From Streptomyces sindenensis (GTDB lineage Bacteria; Actinomycetota; Actinomycetes; Streptomycetales; Streptomycetaceae), in NCBI RefSeq assembly GCF_014649035.1, contig NZ_BMSG01000022.1, positions 1-64,000 on the forward strand: 64,000 nt of DNA, written 5' to 3'. Positions 1 to 8,413 of this stretch are shown piece by piece (position 1 is the first letter of the stretch; each line of letters starts with the position of its first letter). The notes under the pieces were generated by a model that did not search any database, had not been told where the DNA came from, and saw nothing but the letters and a program-made list of their open reading frames with translations. The translations under genes were made by a program, and so were the position numbers.

Positions 1-233
1 ACCCGATCGAGACTCCCGTTCGACGCCCACCCCTCAAGATCGGAACGACAACAGCTACTCAGATATAGGTGGCCGTTGAGCTGGACGGGAGCGTACGCGT
101 CCACGAGGGTCTGGTAGTCGGTCGGCAGCCGGATGCCGAGTTCTGCGTGGAGGCGGTCCCAGGCGGCGGGGTCCGCGTAGTGGTTCTGGGCCGGGCCGAG
201 CATCGCCATGACTGCGGGCAGGTAGTCGGTCAT
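1..233 (-). CDS. Partial SMI1/KNR4 (SUKH)-like protein, N-terminal part
   Basis: An ATG at 233-231 opens a frame that runs without a stop to the window edge, giving 77 residues. The stretch WDRLHAELGIRLPTDYQTLV followed by a YAP..LNGHLYL segment resembles the start of SMI1/KNR4 (SUKH) domains, which are common in Streptomyces, often as immunity proteins for polymorphic toxins. After LYLS the sequence (SSCCRSDLEG) stops looking like the family, so the gene may be disrupted just before the edge. No toxin gene is visible here. The family call rests on the first 55 residues only. Confidence 0.45.
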   Translation of the reverse strand, partial: MTDYLPAVMAMLGPAQNHYADPAAWDRLHAELGIRLPTDYQTLVDAYAPVQLNGHLYLSSCCRSDLEGWASNGSLDR

Positions 234-581
234 GACGCTCCTCGCTGCTGTGTCGTTTTCTACAGCAGGATCATCCCAGTTCGGAGATCATGGATCAGGC
301 TGTCAGCCTGCGATAGCAGATCAGGGCCGCGGCGATGCCGGCGAATGCCACGAACACGATGGCAGCCACCACATCTCGGTCCCGGAACGACGTCGCCCTC
401 CGCCTTGCGGTCGCACCGGTGGCACCGGAACCACCCGTTGGAACAACTCGCAAAAAGCGTCTGGCACCAGCCGCTCCGCCATGGCCATCATGACGTTCAG
501 CCTGGTTTCGGGTCAGTTGAGACGCCCCCTAAGCACCCGGACTCCAGGGCTCCATGGGCTCCACGGGCTCGACGTCTCGGG
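234..581. other. Intergenic stretch, no convincing gene
   Basis: About 350 bases lie between the SUKH-like start and the TetR stop. One minus-strand frame near 300-520 ends with a single membrane-like helix (AAIVFVAFAGIAAALICYRR) and a stop at about 298-300, but I find no plausible start codon with a ribosome binding site. It may be the 3' remnant of a small membrane-protein gene. Nothing else is supported. Confidence 0.5.
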
Positions 582-1325
582 TCAGCCCTCCGGACGGGCG
601 TTCGCCACCCGGTCGAGCCACTCCCTCATCAGTGCCGCCTCGGCGGTGCTCAGCCCAGCCCCGTGCTCCTTTCGCAGCAGGGCACTCAATCGGGCCGCCG
701 CCGTGGGGACTTCGGCTTCCGCCGGGGCGCGCGGCGATTGTTCCTGCGGCAGTTCCGGCGTGAGCACCGTGGCGTGGAGCGCGTCACGCACCCGGTGGGA
801 CACCTCGATGTCGTCGAACGTCGCCGGGCGGGACACCAGCATCAGCGCCACGCCCACATTGGCCGACATGATCATCTGGGCGGCCAGCTCGGGCGCCACT
901 CGCATCCGGCCCTGGGCGGCGGCCCGTTCGAGGTCTCCGGTCAGGATCCGGTGGGACTCCAGCGCCGCGGCGGGCGGCGTGCGCATCGCCGGCGAGTTCA
1001 TCAGGCGGTAGAGATTGCGGTTGTCGAGAGCGAAGGCGACGTGACTGTCCCACCCCTGCCGCAGGTCCTCCACCGCGTCCGTCGTCTCGCCGCGCTCCCT
1101 CTTCGTCGCCAGGTACTTCTCGAAGCCGTGGTCGACGACGGCCGACAGCAGTCCCTCCTTGTCGCCGAAGTGGCGGTAGAGGGCCGGTGCGCCCACCTTC
1201 GCCGCCTCGCACACGGCGCGCGTGGAGATGTCGCCGTCGGGCGATTCCCTCACCAGGGCGGCGGCCACTTCCAGGATGCGTGTCCGGGTACTCGTGCTCA
1301 CCGGACGGACGCTATCAAGCGCCAC
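582..1325 (-). CDS. TetR/AcrR family transcriptional regulator
   Basis: A 247-residue protein. Residues 13-60 form a TetR DNA-binding domain: TRTRILEVAAALV, then a helix-turn-helix (STRAVCEAAKVGAPALYRHF) and DKEGLLSAV. The rest is a helical ligand-binding domain specific to this regulator. The GTG at 1325 is preferred because GAGGG, overlapping the stop of the upstream SDR gene, sits 5 bases before it. A second GTG nine codons later is possible. The gene lies 8 bases after the SDR gene and is almost certainly co-transcribed with it. By the usual logic of such pairs it represses the operon through the inverted repeats at 2164-2228. The inducing ligand is unknown. Confidence 0.9.
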   Translation of the reverse strand: MALDSVRPVSTSTRTRILEVAAALVRESPDGDISTRAVCEAAKVGAPALYRHFGDKEGLLSAVVDHGFEKYLATKRERGETTDAVEDLRQGWDSHVAFALDNRNLYRLMNSPAMRTPPAAALESHRILTGDLERAAAQGRMRVAPELAAQMIMSANVGVALMLVSRPATFDDIEVSHRVRDALHATVLTPELPQEQSPRAPAEAEVPTAAARLSALLRKEHGAGLSTAEAALMREWLDRVANARPEG

Positions 1326-1333
1326 GGCGGCCC

Positions 1334-2107
1334 TCAGACGATGCCGCCGTTGGCCCGCAGCACCTGCCCGTTGACCCAGCGGGCCGGGCCGGCGAGGAAG
1401 GAGACCACCTCGGCTATGTCCTGCGGGGTCCCCAGCCGTTCCAGCGGCGGCTGGGCGGCCATCCGTGCGACCGTCTCCTCGTCCTTGCCGTCCAGGAAGA
1501 GAGCGGTGGCGGTCGGCCCCGGCGCCACGGCGTTGACCGTGATGTCCCGGCCGCGCAACTCCCGGGCGAGGATGAGGGTCATGGCCTCGACCGCGCCCTT
1601 GGTCGCGGCGTACGCGGAGTAGCCGGGCAGGGACAGCGACAGCACCGAGCTGGAGAAGTTGATGATGGCCCCGCCCGCCCGCAGCCGCCGCGCAGCCTGC
1701 TGGTCGACGACGAACGTGCCCCGGATGTTGGTGCGGTGCATCCGGTCGAGCGCGTCGAGTTCGAGCTCGGCCAGCGGGGCGAGCGCCATGACCCCCGCCG
1801 CATGCACCACCACGTCGATCCCGCCGAACTTCTCCTCGGCGGCGTCGAAGAGCGCGGCGACGGCCACCTCGTCGGCCACGTCCGCCTGCCGGGCGATCGC
1901 CTCCCCGCCCGCGGCGGTGATCGCGGCGACGGCGGCTTCCGCCTCGGTCCGGTTGCCCGCGTAGTTCACGACGACCGCGAAGCCGTCGGCGGCGAGACGT
2001 TCGGCGCTCTCGCGGCCGATGCCCCGGGACCCTCCGGTGACCACGGCGACCCGGCGAGGGGCGGAAGTCGAGGCGGACGTGGACTGCGTCATGGACTGTT
2101 CGGTCAT
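1334..2107 (-). CDS. SDR family NAD(P)-dependent oxidoreductase
   Basis: A 257-residue classical short-chain dehydrogenase/reductase. The Rossmann motif TGGSRGIG lies near residue 25, the structural HAAGV near 107, and the active-site YAATK near 155 with a serine about 13 residues earlier (SSSVLSLSLPGYSAYAATK). The C-terminal part resembles FabG and glucose dehydrogenase-like members, so an NADPH-dependent ketoreductase acting on a small carbonyl compound is likely. The substrate cannot be read from sequence. The first 17 residues are Ser/Thr-rich and dispensable-looking. AGGAG 7 bases before the ATG supports the start. It is the first gene of a two-gene operon with the TetR gene. Confidence 0.9.
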   Translation of the reverse strand: MTEQSMTQSTSASTSAPRRVAVVTGGSRGIGRESAERLAADGFAVVVNYAGNRTEAEAAVAAITAAGGEAIARQADVADEVAVAALFDAAEEKFGGIDVVVHAAGVMALAPLAELELDALDRMHRTNIRGTFVVDQQAARRLRAGGAIINFSSSVLSLSLPGYSAYAATKGAVEAMTLILARELRGRDITVNAVAPGPTATALFLDGKDEETVARMAAQPPLERLGTPQDIAEVVSFLAGPARWVNGQVLRANGGIV

Positions 2108-2163
2108 GGCTTCGCTCCTGGCGACTGGGGTCGCGGCCGTTCCGTGAAACCCGGTGACATCAA

Positions 2164-2228
2164 CGCTAACACCAATACGTTAGCGATGCTACCTCAGGAT
2201 GGTAGCGTCGCTAATAAGCATCGCTACC
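2164..2228. promoter_or_regulatory. Operator array upstream of the SDR-TetR operon
   Basis: Three nested inverted repeats lie 57-121 bases upstream of the SDR start: CGCTAAC (2164-2170) with GTTAGCG (2179-2185); GCTACC (2188-2193) with GGTAGC (2201-2206), extendable to 8 of 9 pairs; and GGTAGCG (2201-2207) with CGCTACC (2222-2228). All use the core GCTAnC. This is the expected arrangement for several TetR dimers bound at an autoregulated promoter. Assignment to the adjacent TetR protein is inference. Confidence 0.65.
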
Positions 2229-2253
2229 CGCCTCCGCACCAGCCCGCACACGG

Positions 2254-2286
2254 CAGAACCCGCCGGGTACTCCCCGGCGGGTTCTG
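2254..2286 (-). terminator. Intrinsic terminator after cbtA
   Basis: A perfect 14-base-pair stem, CAGAACCCGCCGGG with its complement, and a 5-base loop (TACTC). It lies 50 bases beyond the cbtA stop and before the SDR operator array, so it insulates the two minus-strand units. There is no long T tract, as is common in Streptomyces. Confidence 0.75.
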
Positions 2287-2335
2287 TCGTACAGGTCCCT
2301 AGGTGCGCGAAGTGCGCGCGTCGGTGAGCGCGGGC

Positions 2336-3091
2336 TCAGCTCATCGCACCCGCGGTGTGCGGTGCCGCCGCGCGCGTGGCAGGCGTCAGGAGCCGTTCCG
2401 TGAGATGGCCGAAGACGATGCCGAAGGTGCTCCACAGCGTCGCCTGGACCGCCAGCGTCGAGAGCCGGAACTCCCACAGCAGCGTCGCCGGGACGTCCTT
2501 GCCCACCTCGTCGAAGGAGGGCAGGAAGGCGTAGGCCAGACCGATCAGCACGACGAATCCGGCGACGGCCGCGATGCTCGCGTTCCAGTTGCCCAGGCGG
2601 GGTGCGAGCCGCTTGCCGATGATGACGGCGGCGACGGCCAGCAGCACACTGAGGGCGACCATCAGGAAGAACAGGGTGGTGCGCCGGCCGATGGTGTCCG
2701 GGTTGCCGACGGCGGGCGGGTTCGCCGGGTACTTGAGGAACGGTACGACGTAGACCGTGAGCAGGGCGGCGCCCGCGACCAGCGCCGCGGTGGCCCGGGG
2801 GCCGAAGGCGCCGATGCGGCCCAGGGCGTAACAGAACACGAGGGCGGCGATCCCGCCCGCCGCGACTCCGAAGACGAGGACGCCGGTGGCGAGTCCGCCG
2901 GTGGCTTGCATGGTGCGGCTGACCAGCTCTTCGCCGCCGCCGTGGTCGTGGCTGTGGGCCTCTTCGAGGGCGATGGCCGCGTCCACCTGGGACTCACCGA
3001 GGAAGTAGGCGACGACGAGCGCGAGCCCGCCCGCGACCAGGCCCGCGAGCATGCCGCGCACGAGCAGGGCTCTGACAGATAGGGAGTTCAC
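2336..3091 (-). CDS. cbtA: CbtA family cobalt transporter subunit
   Basis: A 251-residue integral membrane protein with about five hydrophobic helices (near residues 8-30, 65-95, 100-120, 145-165 and 175-200). A His-rich loop (HSHDHGGGEE) follows the first helix and may bind metal. This is the layout of CbtA, a predicted cobalt permease found in B12-regulated operons. The GTG at 3091 is chosen because AGGAAA precedes it by about 7 bases and the upstream in-frame sequence is not protein-like. It lies 79 bases after cbtB and both follow a cobalamin riboswitch, so synthesis should be switched off when cobalamin is plentiful. Confidence 0.85.
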   Translation of the reverse strand: MNSLSVRALLVRGMLAGLVAGGLALVVAYFLGESQVDAAIALEEAHSHDHGGGEELVSRTMQATGGLATGVLVFGVAAGGIAALVFCYALGRIGAFGPRATAALVAGAALLTVYVVPFLKYPANPPAVGNPDTIGRRTTLFFLMVALSVLLAVAAVIIGKRLAPRLGNWNASIAAVAGFVVLIGLAYAFLPSFDEVGKDVPATLLWEFRLSTLAVQATLWSTFGIVFGHLTERLLTPATRAAAPHTAGAMS

Positions 3092-3170
3092 AAGGGTTTC
3101 CTGACTTTTCTGGCTTGCCGCTGTCGGCCGCGCCGCCATTCCCCGGCGGGGCCGTTGTTCCTCAGGTGTC

Positions 3171-3386
3171 TCAGTGGCAGGGGAAGCCGAGCAGATGGCG
3201 GCCGTCGTGAACCCACTCGTGGACGCCTTCGCCCGAGATGAGTGCGGTGGCGCCCTGTTCGGCGCCGACGAAGTACAGCAGGACGAGCATGAGAATGCCG
3301 AAGAAGACCGCCCAAGGGGCCAGGGGCTTCGCCGAGATCGGAGTGATCCCGGACGCCTCCGTCGCGGGAACGGCGGACTGAGCCAT
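3171..3386 (-). CDS. cbtB: CbtB, small cobalt transporter subunit
   Basis: A 71-residue protein with one transmembrane helix (PWAVFFGILMLVLLYFVG, residues 24-41) and the CbtB C-terminal histidine motif HEWVHDGRHLLGFPCH, which ends the protein. The family is the small partner of CbtA and is thought to bind cobalt outside the membrane. The start at 3386 follows AGGAGG directly downstream of the riboswitch. It is the first gene of the cbtBA operon. Confidence 0.9.
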   Translation of the reverse strand: MAQSAVPATEASGITPISAKPLAPWAVFFGILMLVLLYFVGAEQGATALISGEGVHEWVHDGRHLLGFPCH

Positions 3387-3409
3387 GGCAGAACCTCCTG
3401 TGGGAACAC

Positions 3410-3545
3410 GCGTCCCTGTCGTGGTGCCTCGGACGAAGGTGGCGGGTCTGACTTCCCCGCCCGGAGGCGGGTTCACAGTGGCGCGACCGTGCCGGACTCT
3501 CACCGGACTTCCGTCCCACCCTCGTCATGGTCGAGGTGACCATAC
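3410..3545 (-). promoter_or_regulatory. Cobalamin (AdoCbl) riboswitch upstream of cbtBA
   Basis: Read on the minus strand, the leader contains the conserved cobalamin aptamer elements: GGAAGTCCGGTGAGAGTCC and the following CGGCACGG (3487-3512), the B12 box GCCACTGTGA (3473-3482), and a GGGAAGTCAGACCC element (around 3446-3460). The order matches the class. The cbtB ribosome binding site lies close downstream (about 3392-3397), so control of translation initiation by sequestration is plausible, though transcription termination cannot be excluded. Confidence 0.92.
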
Positions 3546-3652
3546 CGCCTCTCCCCAGGCACCGCCATGGTCCAATGTGCAGCGTCACGGCGGACGGATC
3601 CCTTGGGGCGACAGGGCTGCGGGGCCCCTGGTGCGAAGGTGAGAGCAGGGAC

Positions 3653-4243
3653 ATGACAGTACGGGTGATGTTGATCTCACCGGCGATGAACGCCGCGCTG
3701 CGGGAGGCCCGTTTCGACGGCGACTCCCCTCTGGACCGTTCCGGCCGGGAGCGTGCGCGGGCCGCCGCCGGCGCGGTGCCGGTGGCCGGGCTCGCGCTCA
3801 GCGGCCCCTCCGGCCGGTGCCGCGAAACCGCCGGGGCCCTCGGTCTGGGGGCCCGCACCGAACCGGCCCTGGCCGGCTGGGACCTGGCGGGCTGGGCCGG
3901 CCGCCGTCTCGACGAGGTGGCCGCCGCCGAACCCGCCGCGGTGGCCGCCTGGCTCGGCGATCCGTCGGCGGCTCCGCACGGCGGCGAGTCGCTGCGCGAC
4001 CTGGTGGCGAGGACCGGGGCGTGGCTGGACTCCCTCGGCGGACCGGACGCACCCGGCGCGAGCTTCCTGGCGGTGGCCGAGGCCGCGTCCGTCAGGGCGG
4101 CGGTCGTCCACGGCCTGCGGCTGCCCGCGGAGGCGTTCTGGCGGCTGGACGTCGCCCCGCTGACGCTGACCGAACTCAGCGGGCGCTCCGGCCGGTGGAA
4201 CGTGGCGCTCGGACGCCCCCTCACCGCTCCCCCGCTCGGCTGA
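3653..4243 (+). CDS. Histidine-phosphatase-fold protein lacking the catalytic histidines
   Basis: A 196-residue protein with the length and segment order of phosphoglycerate-mutase/CobC-like histidine phosphatases: N-terminal strand, LDRSGRERARAAA, a LSGPSGRCRETA segment, HGGESLRDLVARTGAWLDSL, and a late strand-helix unit. The catalytic RHG after the first strand is replaced by ISP (MLISPAM). The second catalytic histidine region, normally SHGG, reads AEAASVRAAV. It is therefore probably not a phosphatase, and a binding or regulatory role is inferred. It is divergent from the riboswitch-controlled cbtBA unit, and related genes sit beside cbt genes in other actinomycetes. The ATG at 3653 follows AGGGAC. 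Confidence 0.7.
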   Translation: MTVRVMLISPAMNAALREARFDGDSPLDRSGRERARAAAGAVPVAGLALSGPSGRCRETAGALGLGARTEPALAGWDLAGWAGRRLDEVAAAEPAAVAAWLGDPSAAPHGGESLRDLVARTGAWLDSLGGPDAPGASFLAVAEAASVRAAVVHGLRLPAEAFWRLDVAPLTLTELSGRSGRWNVALGRPLTAPPLG

Positions 4244-4278
4244 CCTCCGCGGCCCGCCCTTACCCGGCCGACTGGCCG

Positions 4279-4998
4279 TCACATCCCTTCGCGCTCCCGC
4301 CAGTCGGGCCTGACCAGCACCGCTGTGACGACGATGTCGTCCTCGACCCGCCAGCGCCCGTGCAGCGTCGTCGGCAAGGCCGGGTCGGTGAGCAGCAGGC
4401 GGGCGGCGAAGGCGCCCTCGGCCGCGACCGGGCCCGGGGACCCCTCGCCACTCCCCGGAGCGTCCGGGCGATGGAACGTCAGATCCGCCTCGACGAAGTC
4501 GAGTTCCACACCGGTGACCGGATACCAGGCCTTGAAGACGCTCTCCTTGGCGCTGAACAGGATGCGGTCCCAGTGGATCTCGCCCGTGCCCTCCCGCGCG
4601 GGCGGGCCGATCCGCTCGCGTTCGGCGGGCAGGGTGACCAACTCCCTCACGCCGGTGGGGAGCGGGCCGTGCGGCTCGGCGTCGATGCCGAGCGACAGGA
4701 CGTCCGTCGCACGGGCCAGCGCGGCCGCCCGGTATCCGGCGCAGTGGGTGAGGGTGCCGACGATTCCCTCGGGCCACAGAGGTCTCCCCCGGCGACCGCT
4801 GAGTACGGGCACGGGGGGCAGGCCGAGTCCCGCCATGGCGCGCCGGGCGCAGGCGCGGGCCGTCGCGAAGTCGTTCCGGCGTTTGGCCACGCTCTTGGCG
4901 ACCAGCGCCTCCTCCTCCGGGAAGAGGGTTCCGTCCGGGACGGTCTCCGCGCGGGTGGCCGCCGAGGAGACGTCGGCGGGCAGCAGCAGTTCGATCAC
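4279..4998 (-). CDS. 4'-phosphopantetheinyl transferase, EntD/Sfp type
   Basis: A 239-residue protein that transfers phosphopantetheine from CoA to a serine of carrier proteins in polyketide, peptide or fatty acid synthases. The family motifs are present: GTLTHCAGY (near 91-99), the Mg-binding GIDAEP (near 114) and FSAKESVFKAWYP (near 162-174). An EntD-like N-terminal region (VAKRRNDFATARACARRAM) precedes them. It starts at GTG 4998, overlapping the metallophosphoesterase stop by four bases, so the two are translationally coupled. No synthase cluster lies in the window, so it probably serves carrier proteins encoded elsewhere. Confidence 0.92.
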   Translation of the reverse strand: MIELLLPADVSSAATRAETVPDGTLFPEEEALVAKSVAKRRNDFATARACARRAMAGLGLPPVPVLSGRRGRPLWPEGIVGTLTHCAGYRAAALARATDVLSLGIDAEPHGPLPTGVRELVTLPAERERIGPPAREGTGEIHWDRILFSAKESVFKAWYPVTGVELDFVEADLTFHRPDAPGSGEGSPGPVAAEGAFAARLLLTDPALPTTLHGRWRVEDDIVVTAVLVRPDWREREGM

Positions 4999-5975
4999 GA
5001 CGCCCCTCCGGTGGTGCGCGGCTGGGCGGACGGTCCGGTACCGGCCCCCTCCGGTGGGGCGGGCTCACCCTCGTACGGGAGGATCTGCCGCAGCAGCCCG
5101 CGCGGGTGCCCCCGCTTGCGCCACTCCCTGGGATAGCCGATGGAGACCTCCTCGAAGCGCACCCCGTCGTACCAGGTCGTACGGGGGATGTGGAGGTGGC
5201 CGTAGACGACGGCGGTGACGTTGAAGCGGCGGTGCCAGTCGGCGGTCAGTTCGGTGCCGCACCACTGGGCGAACTCCGGGTACCACATCACCGACGTGGG
5301 TTCGCGGACGAGCGGCCAGTGTCCGGCGAGGACGAGGGGTATCCGCCGGTCGTGCTCCGCGAGCCGGCGGGCGGTCTCGGCGACGCGGGCGCGGCACCAG
5401 TCCTCCCGGGTCGGGTAGGGGTCGGGGTGCAGGAGGTACTCGTCGTTGCAGACGATGCCGCTCTCGTGCGCGACGGCGAGCGACTCCTCCTTCGTGTGCG
5501 TTCCCGGGGCGCGGAAGGTGTAGTCGTACAGGAGGAAGAGCGGCGCGATCGCCACCGGTCCGTCGGGGCCCGGCCAGAGCGGGAAGGGGTCTTCCGGAGT
5601 CGTCACGCCGAGCTCCCGGCACAGTGCGACGAGGTGGTCGTAGCGGGCCTGGCCGCGCAGTTGGACCGGGTCCTTGGACACGGTCCACAGCTCGTGGTTG
5701 CCGGGGGTCCAGATGACGTGTGCGAAGCGTTCCGCGAGGAGCCCGAGCGCCCACCGGATCTCCTCGGGCCGTTCCGCGACGTCGCCCGCGACGATCAGCC
5801 AGTCGGCGTCGGACGTCGGGTGGAGGGACTCGACGATCGGCCGGTTGTCGGTCACCGCCGCGTGCAGGTCGCTCACGGCCAGCAGACGGCCCCCGCCCCG
5901 CTGTTGGGATCCGGCCCCGGGGGACGGTACGTCGGCGGGGGCACCGTGCGGTGCCGGGGCGCTCGGAGGAGTCAT
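4995..5975 (-). CDS. Metallophosphoesterase family protein
   Basis: A protein of about 326 residues with the dinuclear-metal phosphoesterase signature: DLHAAVTDN, GDVAE, GNHELW, AGHWP and the final GHLH. The substrate is unknown. The family includes nucleotide, lipid and protein phosphatases. The start is uncertain: in-frame ATG codons lie at 5987 and 5975, with a GTG at 5981 and another at 6023, and none has a perfect ribosome binding site. The N-terminal 30 residues are Pro/Gly-rich and poorly conserved in appearance. It overlaps the phosphopantetheinyl transferase gene by four bases. A link to carrier-protein chemistry is only suggested by this coupling. Confidence 0.88.
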   Translation of the reverse strand: MTPPSAPAPHGAPADVPSPGAGSQQRGGGRLLAVSDLHAAVTDNRPIVESLHPTSDADWLIVAGDVAERPEEIRWALGLLAERFAHVIWTPGNHELWTVSKDPVQLRGQARYDHLVALCRELGVTTPEDPFPLWPGPDGPVAIAPLFLLYDYTFRAPGTHTKEESLAVAHESGIVCNDEYLLHPDPYPTREDWCRARVAETARRLAEHDRRIPLVLAGHWPLVREPTSVMWYPEFAQWCGTELTADWHRRFNVTAVVYGHLHIPRTTWYDGVRFEEVSIGYPREWRKRGHPRGLLRQILPYEGEPAPPEGAGTGPSAQPRTTGGAS

Positions 5976-6123
5976 GGGCACGGGCATCCTGATCTGTCGG
6001 CAGTCGTCCGGCTCCGTCCGCACGGTGAGGAGCCCCTGGGTACGTAGCCTCTCACGCCCCCTCCCCGGCCTCCCGGGGGTTTTGGGGTGCGGCCGCGTCG
6101 GCGGCGGCGCGGGGGCGGTTGCG

Positions 6124-8343
6124 TCAGTCGTCCTGTGTGCGGCGGGAGTTGAGTTCGTTCACCGCTCCGAGCGCGTCGCCGATCGTGGTGTAGTCGACGG
6201 CGATGAAGGTGACCGGGCTGCCGCGCTCCGCCTCGCAGGCCCGGGTTCGTTCCAGGACCCGGTCGCGGGTGTTGACACGTCCGGCGTCCAGGCGGCTGCC
6301 GCCGGCGTTCGTGATGAAGTGGTTGAGCAGGAAGAGCTGTTTCCCGGTGCCGCCCCGGTGGGGTGCGCAGGTCATCTCGGAGGGGCTCCGGAAGGCGAAC
6401 GGGGTCTCCATGCCGTACCGGTAGAAGTTGCGGTACCAGGGGGCCGGGCCGTCGGCCTTCTCGGCGAACACCACCAGCCTGCGGCCGCTGTCGATCATCT
6501 CCTCCAGGGTGGGCCACGGGGCGTTCGGGTCCGCGTCGGGGGTGTACAGGAGGTCGTCCAGGCCGGCCGCGTCGAACGCCTCCTCGGTGTCCTCGGGGCT
6601 GATGTCGTCCTGGACGATGAGGGTCACGATCTCGGTGGGGTGGGCGCGCAGCCAGTCGCCGATGTCCTCCAGGGCCGGGACCAGCTGGATGGCCCCGGCG
6701 CGGCAGACGCCGTGGCAGAGCCACAGGCCCTCGCGGGGTGGATTCGCCTTGTCGATGGCGCCGGTGATCAGGCGCCGCTGCTCGGCGGTGAACTCGGGGG
6801 AATCGAGCCGTGCGGCGATGTCCTCGGGGCTCTCCCAGCGGTACGTGTCGAGCTGGAGGGCCCGGACCCCCGTGTTGAGCTGGGTGGTGATGTCGGGGTC
6901 CTGGAGGGGGCCGATGAACCGGTCCGCGGTGGTGGACATGGCGTTGTGCGAGGTGAGGTAGGCGGCTTCGTCGTAGCGTAGGTCGCACAGGCGGCTGCTG
7001 CCCTGGCACTGGCGGGGTGCGGACGGGCCGAACACGGGTGGAACGACCAGGACGCCGGCCAGTGCGGCACAGGCCACGCCCGCCGCCGCCGTCCGCACTG
7101 CCGTCGGGGTCGGCGTCGGCATCCGGTCCGGGCGCACCAGCAGCGCCCAGCCCGCGCCGGTGAGGAGTACGCCGCTGACGAGGCCCGTGAGGGCTGCGCC
7201 GAGACCCGTGGCCACCGCCTGGCTCACGGCGTTGCGCTGGAGATCGTCGACGAGGGAGGTGACGCTCGGGGCCCACGAGGCCGGTGTGCCGAAAAGGCGT
7301 CCGCCGGTGATCAGCCGAGCGAGAAGCACGACCGCGGCGGTCAGCACACCCGCGCAGGCCAGCGCCTGACCGAGCCGCATCAGTCTGCGGGCCGGGGTGG
7401 CGGGGCCGGTGAACCAGAGCGTCACGAGGGCGGCGAGCGCGAGGGTGAGGGCGAGGACCTCAAGGAGCGTCAGGAACCTGATGGTGTCGCGCGCCTGTTC
7501 CAGAGCGGTCAGGTCGGCCCCGGCGGCGGTCAGGGTGGCGGTGAGGTCCCACGTACCGTCCTGGAGGATGCCCCGGAGGTCGGCAGCGGCGCTGCGGGAG
7601 CCGTCGGAGAGCGCGGCGGCGGCGGTGGCGGCCAGGGCGGTCGCCACGTCCCCCTCGCCCAGCGCCACCTCGATCTCGGGGCGCAGCGCCGTCCGCTGTC
7701 GCTCCGGTACGGCCGTGAGGAGGGCGTCGGTGGCGCGGTCGGCCTGGTCCTCGGTGAGCGGCAGCCTGGGCAGTTCGGGGGCCCGGCCCTCCTTGAGGTC
7801 GTCGAGCCCCGCGGCCAGGTCGGCGGTGAACCGTTCGAAGTCCGGCCGGTCCCGGCCCTGGACGTCCGCCACCAGGTCGCCGAAGTAGACGCGGGCGAGA
7901 TCGGCGAGGTTCTCCAGCACCGGGGCCAGGTCGACGGTCAGCCGGAGCTCGTCGCGGTCGCCGCGCAGATAGCCGGTCACCGCGTCGATCTGCTGGTCGG
8001 TGAGGGCCCGGACCGTGGCGGGTCCCAGCACGACCTTGATGTTCGAGGTCACCAGCGCCTCGGGCACGGGCAGATGGGCGAGGAGATCGCGGGTGACGGG
8101 TGAGATCTCCGGGTCGACGAGCACCTCGCTGTAGAGGCGGTCGTAGGCCGACTCCTCGTCCAGCACCGCCTGGTAGAAGCCGGGCGAGACGACCGTGGAG
8201 CGGAGGGTCGCGGTGAGCGCGACCGTGCTCACGCACAGCACGGCCAGCAGGAAGGCGAGCACCGGCACGAGGCGGCCGGACCGGCGCGGGGGCGTGGGGC
8301 CCCGCACGGGCCCGAGCGGGTTCGCGATCGGTTCGGCGCTCAC
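6124..8343 (-). CDS. Membrane protein with C-terminal PI-PLC-like phosphodiesterase domain
   Basis: A 739-residue protein. One N-terminal helix (about 24-47) precedes an extracytoplasmic helical region (50-290), then four further membrane helices (about 290-440). The C-terminal 280 residues form a phosphatidylinositol-phospholipase C X-like TIM barrel with both histidine landmarks, TSHNAM and LCHGVC, plus LQLDTYRW. This domain probably lies outside the membrane and acts on a phosphodiester lipid or glycan. The substrate is unknown. It is divergent from a glycosyltransferase gene 70 bases away. The ATG at 8343 is the only reasonable start. Confidence 0.82.
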   Translation of the reverse strand: MSAEPIANPLGPVRGPTPPRRSGRLVPVLAFLLAVLCVSTVALTATLRSTVVSPGFYQAVLDEESAYDRLYSEVLVDPEISPVTRDLLAHLPVPEALVTSNIKVVLGPATVRALTDQQIDAVTGYLRGDRDELRLTVDLAPVLENLADLARVYFGDLVADVQGRDRPDFERFTADLAAGLDDLKEGRAPELPRLPLTEDQADRATDALLTAVPERQRTALRPEIEVALGEGDVATALAATAAAALSDGSRSAAADLRGILQDGTWDLTATLTAAGADLTALEQARDTIRFLTLLEVLALTLALAALVTLWFTGPATPARRLMRLGQALACAGVLTAAVVLLARLITGGRLFGTPASWAPSVTSLVDDLQRNAVSQAVATGLGAALTGLVSGVLLTGAGWALLVRPDRMPTPTPTAVRTAAAGVACAALAGVLVVPPVFGPSAPRQCQGSSRLCDLRYDEAAYLTSHNAMSTTADRFIGPLQDPDITTQLNTGVRALQLDTYRWESPEDIAARLDSPEFTAEQRRLITGAIDKANPPREGLWLCHGVCRAGAIQLVPALEDIGDWLRAHPTEIVTLIVQDDISPEDTEEAFDAAGLDDLLYTPDADPNAPWPTLEEMIDSGRRLVVFAEKADGPAPWYRNFYRYGMETPFAFRSPSEMTCAPHRGGTGKQLFLLNHFITNAGGSRLDAGRVNTRDRVLERTRACEAERGSPVTFIAVDYTTIGDALGAVNELNSRRTQDD

Positions 8344-8413
8344 CCACCCAGCCTATGCGGAATATCAGCTTTTATGCATGAATGATGAGACCTGAGGAGC
8401 TGAGGAGCCCGCC

